Origin: a virus
DNA length: 56,661 nucleotides
Virus record (IMG/VR): IMGVR_UViG_3300010354_000109
Coordinates: 1-56,661 of that record
Direction: 5' to 3' (one strand)
Below are positions 40,317-48,245 of this stretch, one piece after another. Numbering within the stretch: the first letter of the stretch is position 1; the number at the start of each line of letters is the position of its first letter. A program made the translations under genes and the position numbers. Under the pieces are notes generated by a model. It was given only the letters and a program-made list of their open reading frames with translations. It was not told where the DNA came from and did not search any database.

Positions 40317-40873
40317 GCCATATAACATTGACTATTAAAAGACACTTTAAAATTCTCTACATTATTTAAATTGCAATCTTCTGCAAAAGTATAATCATTT
40401 TTTATTCTATAATTATTGAAATTGTGTTGCATATTAATATGGTTTACTGCAACTACGTTTTTGCAATTTTTATAATAGCTAAGCATTTTAAGAGGTACTA
40501 GATATTCTGTATTAGGAAATATTACTAAATCAGAATCTATTACATATTCATTTAAATCATCAAAAAGCGGTCTCTTAATAATAACTTTACTATTAAGATG
40601 TTGTCCGTGTTTTTGAAGCATAGGGTGATAATCTATAACTGTAATATTATCTACTCCTAACGAATTTAAAAACATAATATAATTAATAGGAAACCTACTT
40701 CCTATTATGGTTACACTATCTAAATTTTCAAAATAGTCAAGAATAAATCTTGAAATAAAAAATTCTTTTTTAACTATTTCTTTATTTCGTAATTCACTAA
40801 AAGCTGGGCTATCATTGCCTAGCTTATTATGAATATTAAAAATTTTTTCAGTTAAAATTTCGCCAGTATTCAT
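40292..40873 (-). CDS. Rossmann-fold protein, methyltransferase-like, 193 aa
   Basis: SVTIIGSRFPINYIMFLNSL then GVDNITVIDYHPMLQK is a glycine-poor Rossmann nucleotide-binding unit with acidic D after strand 2, followed by DSDLVIFPNTEYLVPLKMLS, a motif-IV-like N-T-E-Y. Such proteins in phages are annotated as SAM-dependent methyltransferases. The ATG at 40873 is preferred; an in-frame ATG at 40894 would extend the overlap with the upstream gene. The 3' end overlaps that of the plus-strand glycosyltransferase by 25 bases. Confidence 0.6.
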   Translation of the reverse strand: MNTGEILTEKIFNIHNKLGNDSPAFSELRNKEIVKKEFFISRFILDYFENLDSVTIIGSRFPINYIMFLNSLGVDNITVIDYHPMLQKHGQHLNSKVIIKRPLFDDLNEYVIDSDLVIFPNTEYLVPLKMLSYYKNCKNVVAVNHINMQHNFNNYRIKNDYTFAEDCNLNNVENFKVSFNSQCYMAYGTNTAL

Positions 40874-41567
40874 TTGCCCAATCTTTAGTATCATGTAATT
40901 CTACACCTCTATTATGAGAAGTGTTGAATAAAGCTATACTATATTCATCTCTCTTTTTATATGGTTCTAAATCATCAGGATATTCAGCACCAAAACTATA
41001 AGCATATACTATTTTACGAGGATGAAATTTTAAATTTTCATAATTTGTATAGTAAATAAATTTGTCTAAACTATGAATTTTATATTCTATTATATCTTTG
41101 TGTTTTTGATAATAATCATATAAAAATTTAAATTGATCTTTGTCCCATGTAACAAAACTACTATTAATTATACATGTACCTACATGATAATACATGTTAA
41201 TATTGTCTTCTGGTGTCCAGTAGTTTTTTATTATTCTTGGTTCTAAAAATTTATATTCATTAAAATATAAATTTAAATCTTTAAGAACTAATATATCTAA
41301 GTCTAACAACACAAATGGCCCCTCAAATGGAATATTTGAAGGGTTAAATAGGTGTAGTTTTTGTAAAGTAAATACGTTTGATTGCTTATAGTTTATATCG
41401 TCAAATGATAGACATTTAACTTCATCTATAATATCTTTTGTATCATCTGTAATACAATAAAATTCAAAATTACCAGTAAACGTTTTTTTAATACTATTAT
41501 AAAGTCTGTTAACGTAATAAGCAGGATACTTAGTACCCCATTTAAATACTATAAATTTAACCAGCAT
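40848..41567 (-). CDS. Glycosyltransferase (GT-A fold), 239 aa
   Basis: KWGTKYPAYYVNRLYNSIKK, then FEFYCITDD, a D-x-D motif in FVLLDLDILVL (residues 85-95), a MYYHVGTCIINSS acceptor-loop segment, and a C-terminal ALFNTSHNRGVELHDTKDWA followed by NEYW. The layout is that of small phage GT-A enzymes that use nucleotide-sugar donors and a divalent metal. Overlaps the neighbours at both ends (10 and 26 bases), as part of a tight operon. Confidence 0.78.
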   Translation of the reverse strand: MLVKFIVFKWGTKYPAYYVNRLYNSIKKTFTGNFEFYCITDDTKDIIDEVKCLSFDDINYKQSNVFTLQKLHLFNPSNIPFEGPFVLLDLDILVLKDLNLYFNEYKFLEPRIIKNYWTPEDNINMYYHVGTCIINSSFVTWDKDQFKFLYDYYQKHKDIIEYKIHSLDKFIYYTNYENLKFHPRKIVYAYSFGAEYPDDLEPYKKRDEYSIALFNTSHNRGVELHDTKDWANEYWRNFN

Positions 41568-42198
41568 ATTCTATATCAGCTACCATATCATTCCATATAT
41601 TCTTATCGTATACTACATAACTAAATGTAATTCTAGGCGTTCTAGTTCTTGCACAATGCCAATAAATTTTATCTTGTTCTTTAGCTGAACCAAAATACCC
41701 TACCTTAACATTCCAGTTCTTTTCATCTTTAAAAACATTTAGTTTATTGTTAATATGATCATAGTGTTCAAACTCACCATCACCTTCAGGGTTACAAGAT
41801 AAAACTATGTTGTAACCAGATGCATTGCAATTGTTATGCCAGCCGATATAACCACCAGCAGGATAATACATCTGAAGAGCATTATTTCTAGCACCGAAAA
41901 ACTCCATTAATGCATCGTTAGCTTCTTTAGCTTTGCGTACAAACTTAGTAGGTACAACACCTACACCATTCATCATCTCTACACCACAAGTAGATTTAGG
42001 GTAGCCATATTCTTCTGGTGTGTTTAATGCTTTCTTTAAATAATCTAAAGATGTAGTTCCATCTTTATCACCTATTCTTTTTCTAGCATCTGGTGTTAAG
42101 TGCTCTTCTAACTCTTTAAGATCTTGATTAAAAAACCATAAGCTAAAATTATCTAAAATCTGTCGCAATTCCGGGTGGTTTAATGATACAACTTTCAT
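41557..42198 (-). CDS. 2OG-Fe(II) oxygenase-like jelly-roll protein, 213 aa
   Basis: The core reads MYYPAGGYIGWHNNCNASGY, NIVLSCNPEGDGEFEHYD, then VKVGYFGSAKEQDKIYWHCA and RTRTPRITFSYVVYDK. This is the double-stranded beta-helix family seen in marine T4-like phages: first ligand W-H-N-N, distal His in Y-W-H-C-A, and basic R-x-x-x-R-I-T-F. The usual H-x-D is H-x-N here, so metal binding could be altered. The start at 42198 is supported by AAGGAG 8 bases upstream. Confidence 0.66.
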   Translation of the reverse strand: MKVVSLNHPELRQILDNFSLWFFNQDLKELEEHLTPDARKRIGDKDGTTSLDYLKKALNTPEEYGYPKSTCGVEMMNGVGVVPTKFVRKAKEANDALMEFFGARNNALQMYYPAGGYIGWHNNCNASGYNIVLSCNPEGDGEFEHYDHINNKLNVFKDEKNWNVKVGYFGSAKEQDKIYWHCARTRTPRITFSYVVYDKNIWNDMVADIEYAG

Positions 42199-42916
42199 CG
42201 GAATGACTCCTTGGTATAGTATAATGGTAAATGACTGGTTCAATATCTCTATATGGCTCGTTTTTAGGATTGCTTGTATCCTCGAGCAAGTAAATATAGT
42301 TCCATTTTAAATTACCGTTGTCAATAAATCCACTTTTAATATCTTTATATTTGTCTACTTTATGTAAAAGATACCACATAGTAAATTGATCCCATGGTTG
42401 CATGAGATTGCTATAATCTTTAAACTGTGATAAATGCCATTTGCTAGAAATCTGTTCTAGATATAATTCGTACCAGTCATTAATAAGACTAATTGTAAGC
42501 GGTTTATTATTATATAAAATAACACCGCCATGATATTCTAACTGATTATCTTCATCTACTTTTCTAGATTTACTAACATGTGAAACTATAGGTGAAAATT
42601 TAATATCGCTACCATCATTTAGGAATTCAAATACGTTAGAAATTTCTGAACTATAAATTTCAGTATCACAGTCTAAATATAAAGTATTATCATAAGGCGT
42701 TCTTGCAATGCCATACATCTTAGCTCTAATATGAACAGGTATATTTGTAATTATTTTATCAAAAAAAACTCTATCTGACTCATCTACAAATTCTTCATGA
42801 GTAAATAAAGTAATTTTTGCTTCTGGATAATTATCTTTTAGAGAAATAGCAGATCTTACTGCCGCTTTATAATAAGCTTTACTAAGTGATGCCACATATA
42901 CATAACCATTATTCAT
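42149..42916 (-). CDS. Glycosyltransferase (GT8-like), 255 aa
   Basis: MNNGYVYVASLSKAYYKAAV then RSAISLKDNYPEAKITLFTH begins the nucleotide-binding half; the D-x-D metal site is D82-C-D84 in TLYLDCDTEIY. Later YHGGVILYNNK, QPWDQFTMWYLL and YHYTIPRSH follow the GT8 order (acceptor loop, W-D-Q, terminal histidine). The gene overlaps the downstream oxygenase-like gene by 50 bases. Donor and acceptor unknown. Confidence 0.8.
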   Translation of the reverse strand: MNNGYVYVASLSKAYYKAAVRSAISLKDNYPEAKITLFTHEEFVDESDRVFFDKIITNIPVHIRAKMYGIARTPYDNTLYLDCDTEIYSSEISNVFEFLNDGSDIKFSPIVSHVSKSRKVDEDNQLEYHGGVILYNNKPLTISLINDWYELYLEQISSKWHLSQFKDYSNLMQPWDQFTMWYLLHKVDKYKDIKSGFIDNGNLKWNYIYLLEDTSNPKNEPYRDIEPVIYHYTIPRSHSDESCIIKPPGIATDFR

Positions 42917-42917
42917 T

Positions 42918-43349
42918 TTAGCTCACTTTGGTTTTATTAAATTCTTCTTGATATAGAATCGTAGCTACGATTTGCGCTTCAAGCACGTTCTTAGCTCTAC
43001 GTAACTTGTTTTTTAACTCTCTATTAGTAGAGTTTTTAATATAATCGATTTCAAATGCTTCAGCTTTAATATTAAAAAGTTTTTCTTTCAAATGCTTATC
43101 AACATTTAATTTATATTCTTCAAATTTTTGAAGCTTTATTCTCTCAGTAATATTGAAATTTTTTCTAGTATTTTCATCAATATGTTCTTCTGTATATTTA
43201 CTAGTAACAAGATCCCAATCAGGGTTCTGACCTGGTTCAGATCTTGTAATAATACAAGTAAATTTACCTTTTTCGTTTATTAAATTACAAATAACTTGAT
43301 TTTTATCATCGTCAACCCATAAGGGGTTTTCTATTTTTCGCTCGTCCAT
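42918..43349 (-). CDS. Conserved hypothetical protein, 143 aa
   Basis: MDERKIENPLWVDDDKNQVI then CNLINEKGKFTCIITRSEPG is a beta N-terminal half; the rest is helical (RKNFNITERIKLQKFEEYKL; LRRAKNVLEAQIVATILYQE). Such two-part proteins lie beside fibre genes in marine T4-like phages and may be fibre chaperones or baseplate parts. GAGG ribosome-binding site. Function unknown. Confidence 0.66.
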   Translation of the reverse strand: MDERKIENPLWVDDDKNQVICNLINEKGKFTCIITRSEPGQNPDWDLVTSKYTEEHIDENTRKNFNITERIKLQKFEEYKLNVDKHLKEKLFNIKAEAFEIDYIKNSTNRELKNKLRRAKNVLEAQIVATILYQEEFNKTKVS

Positions 43350-43375
43350 AATGACCTCATAATATAAAAAAAAAA

Positions 43376-44488
43376 TTAAGCAATGCGCAAAAACAAAGAC
43401 CTATAACTTATAGCTGATGTTGCAGTTTGTACAGTGCTACCAGAGAAAGTGGTGCTGTATGATCCTGTGTATGTACCAGAAAATGCTTGTGAATAGTTAC
43501 CAGAGAATGTGCCTGTATAAGCACCAGTATAATTACCTGAATAGTTACCTGTATATGCTTTTGTAGGTGCACCTGCAAACCCTGAATAATAAGTAGGCCC
43601 TGTATAGTTACCTGAATAGGTGCCAGTATAAGTACCAGAAAATGCTTTTGAATAGTTACCAGTAAATGTGCCTGTGTAACCACCTGTATAGTTACCTGAA
43701 TAGTTTGATGTGTAACCTATAGAAGCAAAATTACGTCTATCATCCGAAAAAGTAAGTCCTACTTGAATCCATGTACCTGGTGTAGGTGCAACTGGTGCAG
43801 CCCCCGCTACTAAATCATATGTGCCTATACCCGTACTAACTATTTGATTTCTAAGTCTATCAACTAAATCATTTATTTCTGCATCTGTCATCTCTTTAAG
43901 AGAATCTGGTGTAGTAGTAGTATCATTTTTAAGCGGTCTTACAGTAGCAGGAATAGACGCAGCTGCTGTTTTTCTCCATAGGTAAATAGTATTTTGTGTA
44001 GTGCTTATATCTGTATTATCTGAAATTGTTGCTTTAGCTGTCCATGTGCCGCCAGCTGGAGCAGTAGTACTAAAATAGTATGAGCCTATTCCTTGGTTTA
44101 CAAGATTAGCTAATGCTCTAGCAATAATAGTTGTATTTAATTCTGTATCTTGTTCTTTTAAAGAATCAGGTGTAGTAGATGTATTAACAAAAAGTGGTTT
44201 GATAAACGTTTCTGCAGCAACTTGAAGGTCTTGATAGAAATTATAAGCAGCAGTATATACTGTAGTAGTAGGATGAGTTCCTACTGGATCAGTATAAGTA
44301 TCATTAAAAGTACCTATTAAAGTTAACCCAGTTGTAGATGCAGGGTTAACTTGAACTGTACCTACACCTGTATCACTTGAAGCAAATGTTGTTAAAATGC
44401 GATGAACAATATAGTCCATCTCAGCATCTGTCATTTGCTTTATAGAGTCTGGTGTAGTTGTTGTATCTACTTTAATAGGGTTTGTCAT
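43376..44488 (-). CDS. Virion fibre/adhesion protein with tetrapeptide repeats, 370 aa
   Basis: The N-terminal 240 residues contain three copies of a unit beginning with T/S-T-T-P-D-S-I/L-K-x-x-T-D-A-E and a helix (about residues 8-35, 107-135, 191-218), each followed by a beta segment (e.g. GIGTYDLVAGAAP). Residues 258-350 consist of Y/F-T/S-G-x tetrapeptides (YTGNYSGNYTGAYTGTFSGN). The last 20 residues are hydrophobic-aromatic (SYRSLFLRIA). Repeats, T/S/Y richness and position between two fibre genes indicate a fibre or whisker-like component; no T4 equivalent. Confidence 0.72.
   Translation of the reverse strand: MTNPIKVDTTTTPDSIKQMTDAEMDYIVHRILTTFASSDTGVGTVQVNPASTTGLTLIGTFNDTYTDPVGTHPTTTVYTAAYNFYQDLQVAAETFIKPLFVNTSTTPDSLKEQDTELNTTIIARALANLVNQGIGSYYFSTTAPAGGTWTAKATISDNTDISTTQNTIYLWRKTAAASIPATVRPLKNDTTTTPDSLKEMTDAEINDLVDRLRNQIVSTGIGTYDLVAGAAPVAPTPGTWIQVGLTFSDDRRNFASIGYTSNYSGNYTGGYTGTFTGNYSKAFSGTYTGTYSGNYTGPTYYSGFAGAPTKAYTGNYSGNYTGAYTGTFSGNYSQAFSGTYTGSYSTTFSGSTVQTATSAISYRSLFLRIA
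43439..43717 (-). repeat. Y/F-T/S-G tetrapeptide repeat tract
   Basis: About 20 consecutive four-residue units with an aromatic at position 1 and glycine at position 3, broken once by a PTYYSGFAGAPTK spacer. The two halves (each about 40 residues) are themselves near duplicates. Confidence 0.85.
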
Positions 44489-44505
44489 TATATATTACTA
44501 TCTCA

Positions 44506-47500
44506 TTATGGGAATAATTGCGCACCTGCAGAGCTAAACACTCTAAGAGGAACACCTACTGTATATGTTGTACCACCTGTAGTATATGAGAATCCACTTG
44601 CGTTTATAGTAGAGAACACTGAAGAGTTACCTGTAAACATCGATGTACTATTAGCAGATGTATTTACAGATGTGTTACCTAGATAAAAACTGCCTACACC
44701 GATAAATGTATTTACTGTTGAGTTTGCTAATGTAATTGTAGTAGCATTAGCAGCAACGTTAGCGGTAGTAGTACCAAAGTACATAGACCCAATATTTATC
44801 TGTGTGTTAACTGTAGCGTTTGCAACCCTAATAACTGAGTTATTTACTACTGCATTCTGAGTAGAAGAGCCTACAAAGAATGTTGTTGTATTTACTACCG
44901 CATTAACTGTAGTTGTTCCAACATACAAACTTGATGATGTTAAAATAGCGTTTGAAGTACTATTCTGTATTTCTAATGTAGTTGCAGATAGATCTGCGTT
45001 AACTGAAGAATTACCAATGAAATGCACTGTTGTATTAACGACTGCATTTGCTGAAGTGTTGCCTACGTAGAAGGTACCTATACCAGTTACTGAAGCAATT
45101 GTTGTATTCTGTACAGCTAATGATGAGCTGGTAGCTGAAACGTTAACAGTAGCATTTGCTATACTTAATGTAGAGCTGGTTATATTAACGTTCGCAGTAG
45201 AATTTGATACTGCATATGTTGTAGGTGTTACAGCTGTATTAACTGTAGAATTACCAACGAATACTGTTGATGTATTTACTACAGCATTAGCTGTTGTATT
45301 ACCTACGTATAAGCTACCAGTTGCAAGAACAGAATTAGTAGTAGCATTAGATATTGTAAGTACTGAGCTTGTCTGTGTAGCATTTACAGATGAGTTACCT
45401 ACAAAGAGTGCAGTTGTATTAACTACAGCATTTGCTACAGTATTACCTACGTATAAGCTACCTGTTGCTAGAACGGAGTTTACAGTAGCATTTGATATTG
45501 TAAGAACAGAGCTAGTAAGCGCTGCGTTAACAATAGAGTTACCTGTGCCTATTGTAGTAGCGTTAGTAACTGCACCTTGTGTAGCAGAACCGTAAGTACC
45601 TACTGTGTAGGAAGTGGCATTTATTGAAGTAGCGTTTACTGATGCTGCATTAATAGTACCAGTATGATATAATCCTAAATTATTTGCAAGTAAAAAGTTT
45701 GCAGAAGCGTTACTTAACGCTAAAGATGTAACATTAACAACTGCATTACCTGTAGTATTTGCTAGAATTAACTGAGGTACGTTAGTTGACGTGGTGTTAC
45801 CTGCTTTGAAACCACCAGATGTTACGTTTACAGAAGCAACTGATGAGTTGCCTGTAAATGTAAGTACAGTAGAGTTAGCATAGAATCCAAAAGTTGAGTT
45901 ACCTGCTTTATATGCTACAGCGTTTACTTGAGCATTGCCTATTTCTAGACCTTCTGGTGCTAATGTATAGATATCGTTTACACCAGTAGAACGCGGTAAA
46001 TTAAATGTAACGTAACCATTAGCTACTCCTGCTACGTTAGCGCTTGTTTCTACATAGGTGTTACTATTTTTAATCTGAATAAGTGTACCGTTAGAACCAA
46101 TCTGTGCTACGAAGTCTAGATTAGATAGAGTAGTGGTACCTAATCTTAAACTGTCCATCTTAACAATACCGCCAACGTCGATTGCGACGCTGGTGTTAAC
46201 AGACGCGATAGCTACGTTTACACCGATTCTCTTGTTTAATGCATCAACTACGAAACCATCAGTACCAAATGTAGCATTACCAGTTTGAGTAAATATACCA
46301 CTATCAAGTACTGAATTAGCAGAAGAATTGCCTACATGTAATCTGGAACCATTAAGTGCTAGATTACCGGCAGTAAGAACTGAGTTTACTGTACCGTTAC
46401 CTATAAACAATGTAGTGGTGTTAGCTGTTACGTTAGCACCTATTGTTATAACACCGCTCTGAATATTAACGTTAGCAGCTGTTGCACCAACTTGAATTGC
46501 TGAGGTATTAACTGAGGTATTTGCACCTACAGTGATTGAGCCTTGTGCAACTATTGTATTAGAAGTTGTATTACCTACAAAGTAGGAAGTATTATTTGCA
46601 ATTACGTTTGCACCTACTGCAACAGATCCTGATTGAACTGTTACGTTAGCGGCAGTTGCACCCACTCTAATTACAGAAGTGTTTACCGAGGTGTTAGCGC
46701 CTACCGTAATTGACTCTGATTGAATAATAGAGTTTACAGTTGTGTTACCCACAAAATATGCTGATGCATTTACTGAGGTATTAGCTCCTACTGTTAGTCC
46801 AGCTTGTTGCATTACTGAATTTAGAGTAGAGTTACCTACAAAGTAAGCTGATGCATTAACGCTAGTATTTGAACCAATTGTTAGCAATGCAGATGTTACT
46901 ATAGAATTAATAGTTGTGTTACCTACAAACAACGCAGTAGTATTAGCGCTTACATTAGCACCTACTGCTACTGAGCCAGATTGTACTGTAACGTTAGCTG
47001 CTGTAGCACCTATTCTAATCGCAGAAGTATTAGCAGATGTATTAGCACCTATAGTAATTGATTCTGCTTGTACTATAGAGTTAACTGTAGAGTTTCCTAC
47101 AAAATAAGCGGATGTATTAACGCTAGTATTTGAACCTACTGAAATAGAGGCACTAGTGATTTGAGTATTAACAACAGTATTACCCACTCTGAACGCTGTG
47201 CTATTAGATGCAGCATTTGATATAGAATTACCAACAGTAATATTAGTATTGGTTATTGTAGAGTTGCCTACATCAACCTCGAATGCTAAAATAGTATTTG
47301 AAACATATAGGTGAGAGGCTACTATTGTGTTAGCGCTTGGTTGAATTGTAACTACGTTAGCATCAAATGTAACATTTGAGTGAGTAGTGTTACCTTGCAC
47401 GGTTATATTAGTGAAGGTAGCATTAGAACCAATATTAGTATTACCTATAATTGCAACGTTACTAGTTACTGTTGTTTTTGTTGCAGTCACATTAACGTTT

Positions 47501-47997
47501 GTAGTTGTAGTATTACCTACTATAGTTACTGTAGTGCTAGTTGCATTTCCATTGAATGCAGTATTACCAGTAAATGTAGATGTTGAGTTAACAGCTAATG
47601 TAGTTGTATTAACTGACATTAACGGTCCAGAAACTCTAGTATTTGAAGTAGGGTTGATAATTACTACGTTACCAGTCATGGTAGCCGTATATGATGCAGC
47701 AGACCCGTTAGCAGTTATTACTAGAACGTTTCCAGATAATGGATCAACATATGTATTAGAAAGTAGAGCTAAGTTAGCTTCTGTGGTATTATTACCACCT
47801 CGAAGACCTACTGATAAGGAGAGCGTATTTGTAGTAAAATAACCGTTAACAGCTACGTTACCGGTAGTTAAAGAACCACCGGTAGTAAAATCCGCAGTAA
47901 CTGCATTAGAAGATATAATATTAGCTATTTGATTAGTACGCTCTAACCAAGTACCAAATGTTTGGGTATTACTAACTTGCGATAGTGAAATAGTCAT
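44506..47997 (-). CDS. Giant repeat tail fibre protein, 1163 aa
   Basis: N-terminus MTISLSQVSNTQTFGTWLER then TNQIANIISSNAVTADFTT is a fibre attachment-type start. The shaft is almost wholly repeats: first 29-residue units of type V-G-N-x-T-V-N-S-I-V...I-x-V-G-A-N-T-S-V-N-x-S-x-x, a non-repeat block near residues 570-690 (NKRIGVNVAIASVNTSVAID), then about 18 units of exactly 16 residues (V-G-N-x-T-x-N-x-x-x-x-x-x-x-x-F/Y). One YHTGTINAAS block is shared with the 1288-residue fibre. It ends VPLRVFSSAGAQLFP. N, T, S, V and A dominate; charged residues are nearly absent. Probably a trimeric beta-solenoid or beta-spiral rod. Confidence 0.86.
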   Translation of the reverse strand: MTISLSQVSNTQTFGTWLERTNQIANIISSNAVTADFTTGGSLTTGNVAVNGYFTTNTLSLSVGLRGGNNTTEANLALLSNTYVDPLSGNVLVITANGSAASYTATMTGNVVIINPTSNTRVSGPLMSVNTTTLAVNSTSTFTGNTAFNGNATSTTVTIVGNTTTTNVNVTATKTTVTSNVAIIGNTNIGSNATFTNITVQGNTTHSNVTFDANVVTIQPSANTIVASHLYVSNTILAFEVDVGNSTITNTNITVGNSISNAASNSTAFRVGNTVVNTQITSASISVGSNTSVNTSAYFVGNSTVNSIVQAESITIGANTSANTSAIRIGATAANVTVQSGSVAVGANVSANTTALFVGNTTINSIVTSALLTIGSNTSVNASAYFVGNSTLNSVMQQAGLTVGANTSVNASAYFVGNTTVNSIIQSESITVGANTSVNTSVIRVGATAANVTVQSGSVAVGANVIANNTSYFVGNTTSNTIVAQGSITVGANTSVNTSAIQVGATAANVNIQSGVITIGANVTANTTTLFIGNGTVNSVLTAGNLALNGSRLHVGNSSANSVLDSGIFTQTGNATFGTDGFVVDALNKRIGVNVAIASVNTSVAIDVGGIVKMDSLRLGTTTLSNLDFVAQIGSNGTLIQIKNSNTYVETSANVAGVANGYVTFNLPRSTGVNDIYTLAPEGLEIGNAQVNAVAYKAGNSTFGFYANSTVLTFTGNSSVASVNVTSGGFKAGNTTSTNVPQLILANTTGNAVVNVTSLALSNASANFLLANNLGLYHTGTINAASVNATSINATSYTVGTYGSATQGAVTNATTIGTGNSIVNAALTSSVLTISNATVNSVLATGSLYVGNTVANAVVNTTALFVGNSSVNATQTSSVLTISNATTNSVLATGSLYVGNTTANAVVNTSTVFVGNSTVNTAVTPTTYAVSNSTANVNITSSTLSIANATVNVSATSSSLAVQNTTIASVTGIGTFYVGNTSANAVVNTTVHFIGNSSVNADLSATTLEIQNSTSNAILTSSSLYVGTTTVNAVVNTTTFFVGSSTQNAVVNNSVIRVANATVNTQINIGSMYFGTTTANVAANATTITLANSTVNTFIGVGSFYLGNTSVNTSANSTSMFTGNSSVFSTINASGFSYTTGGTTYTVGVPLRVFSSAGAQLFP
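44600..45550 (-). repeat. 16-residue (48-bp) repeat array in the 1163-aa fibre
   Basis: Consecutive units such as VGNTVANAVVNTTALF, VGNSSVNATQTSSVLT, ISNATTNSVLATGSLY and VGNTTANAVVNTSTVF keep an exact 16-residue register for about 18 units without indels. Confidence 0.88.
46375..47225 (-). repeat. 29-residue (87-bp) repeat array in the 1163-aa fibre
   Basis: Units of 16+13 residues, for example VGNSTVNSIVQAESIT followed by IGANTSANTSAIR, about nine in register. The 16-residue part is the same motif as in the C-terminal array. Confidence 0.85.
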
Positions 47998-48245
47998 TTA
48001 CTAGTATTCTCCAGCAATTTGTAAAGCAATGATTTGATTTCCTCTAAATCTTGCCTTACTTGTTTTTGCTCTATTTTTATATTTTCTTGTTCTGTGGACA
48101 ATAATCTAATATTATTAAGGTTTTTTCGCGCTTCTTTATATTTATTAAGCGCATCACTATCACTATTAATTATACCCTTAGAATATGTATCACGGTAAAG
48201 ATAACTGTGATCTTCTACTCTTTTTAATTTTATGTCTGGAGACAT
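47994..48245 (-). CDS. Coiled-coil hypothetical protein, 83 aa
   Basis: MSPDIKLKRVEDHSYLYRDT then a helix to the end, with heptads in NLNNIRLLSTEQENIKIEQK and QVRQDLEEIKSLLYKLLEN. Overlaps the fibre start by 4 bases (ATGA) and the 908-residue gene by 16, so it is coupled to both. A short N-terminal segment with a long coiled coil could be a connector or chaperone for the fibre (inference). Confidence 0.66.
   Translation of the reverse strand: MSPDIKLKRVEDHSYLYRDTYSKGIINSDSDALNKYKEARKNLNNIRLLSTEQENIKIEQKQVRQDLEEIKSLLYKLLENTSK

Noticed and set aside
43366-43375. Run of ten A (T on the minus strand) right after the tetrapeptide-repeat gene, as a terminator
   Set aside because: No convincing stem precedes it on the minus strand; it may be only a homopolymer, and the next gene follows immediately.
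44600-47225. Regularly spaced repeats resembling a CRISPR-like or non-coding array
   Set aside because: The 48- and 87-base periods keep the reading frame, vary mainly at the codon level and encode protein repeats; there are no unique spacers.
47387-47842. 151-codon open frame on the plus strand opposite the 1163-aa fibre
   Set aside because: It is the antisense of the low-complexity N/T/V repeat (valine/threonine-rich mirror), with no ribosome-binding site; the opposite-strand fibre frame explains it.
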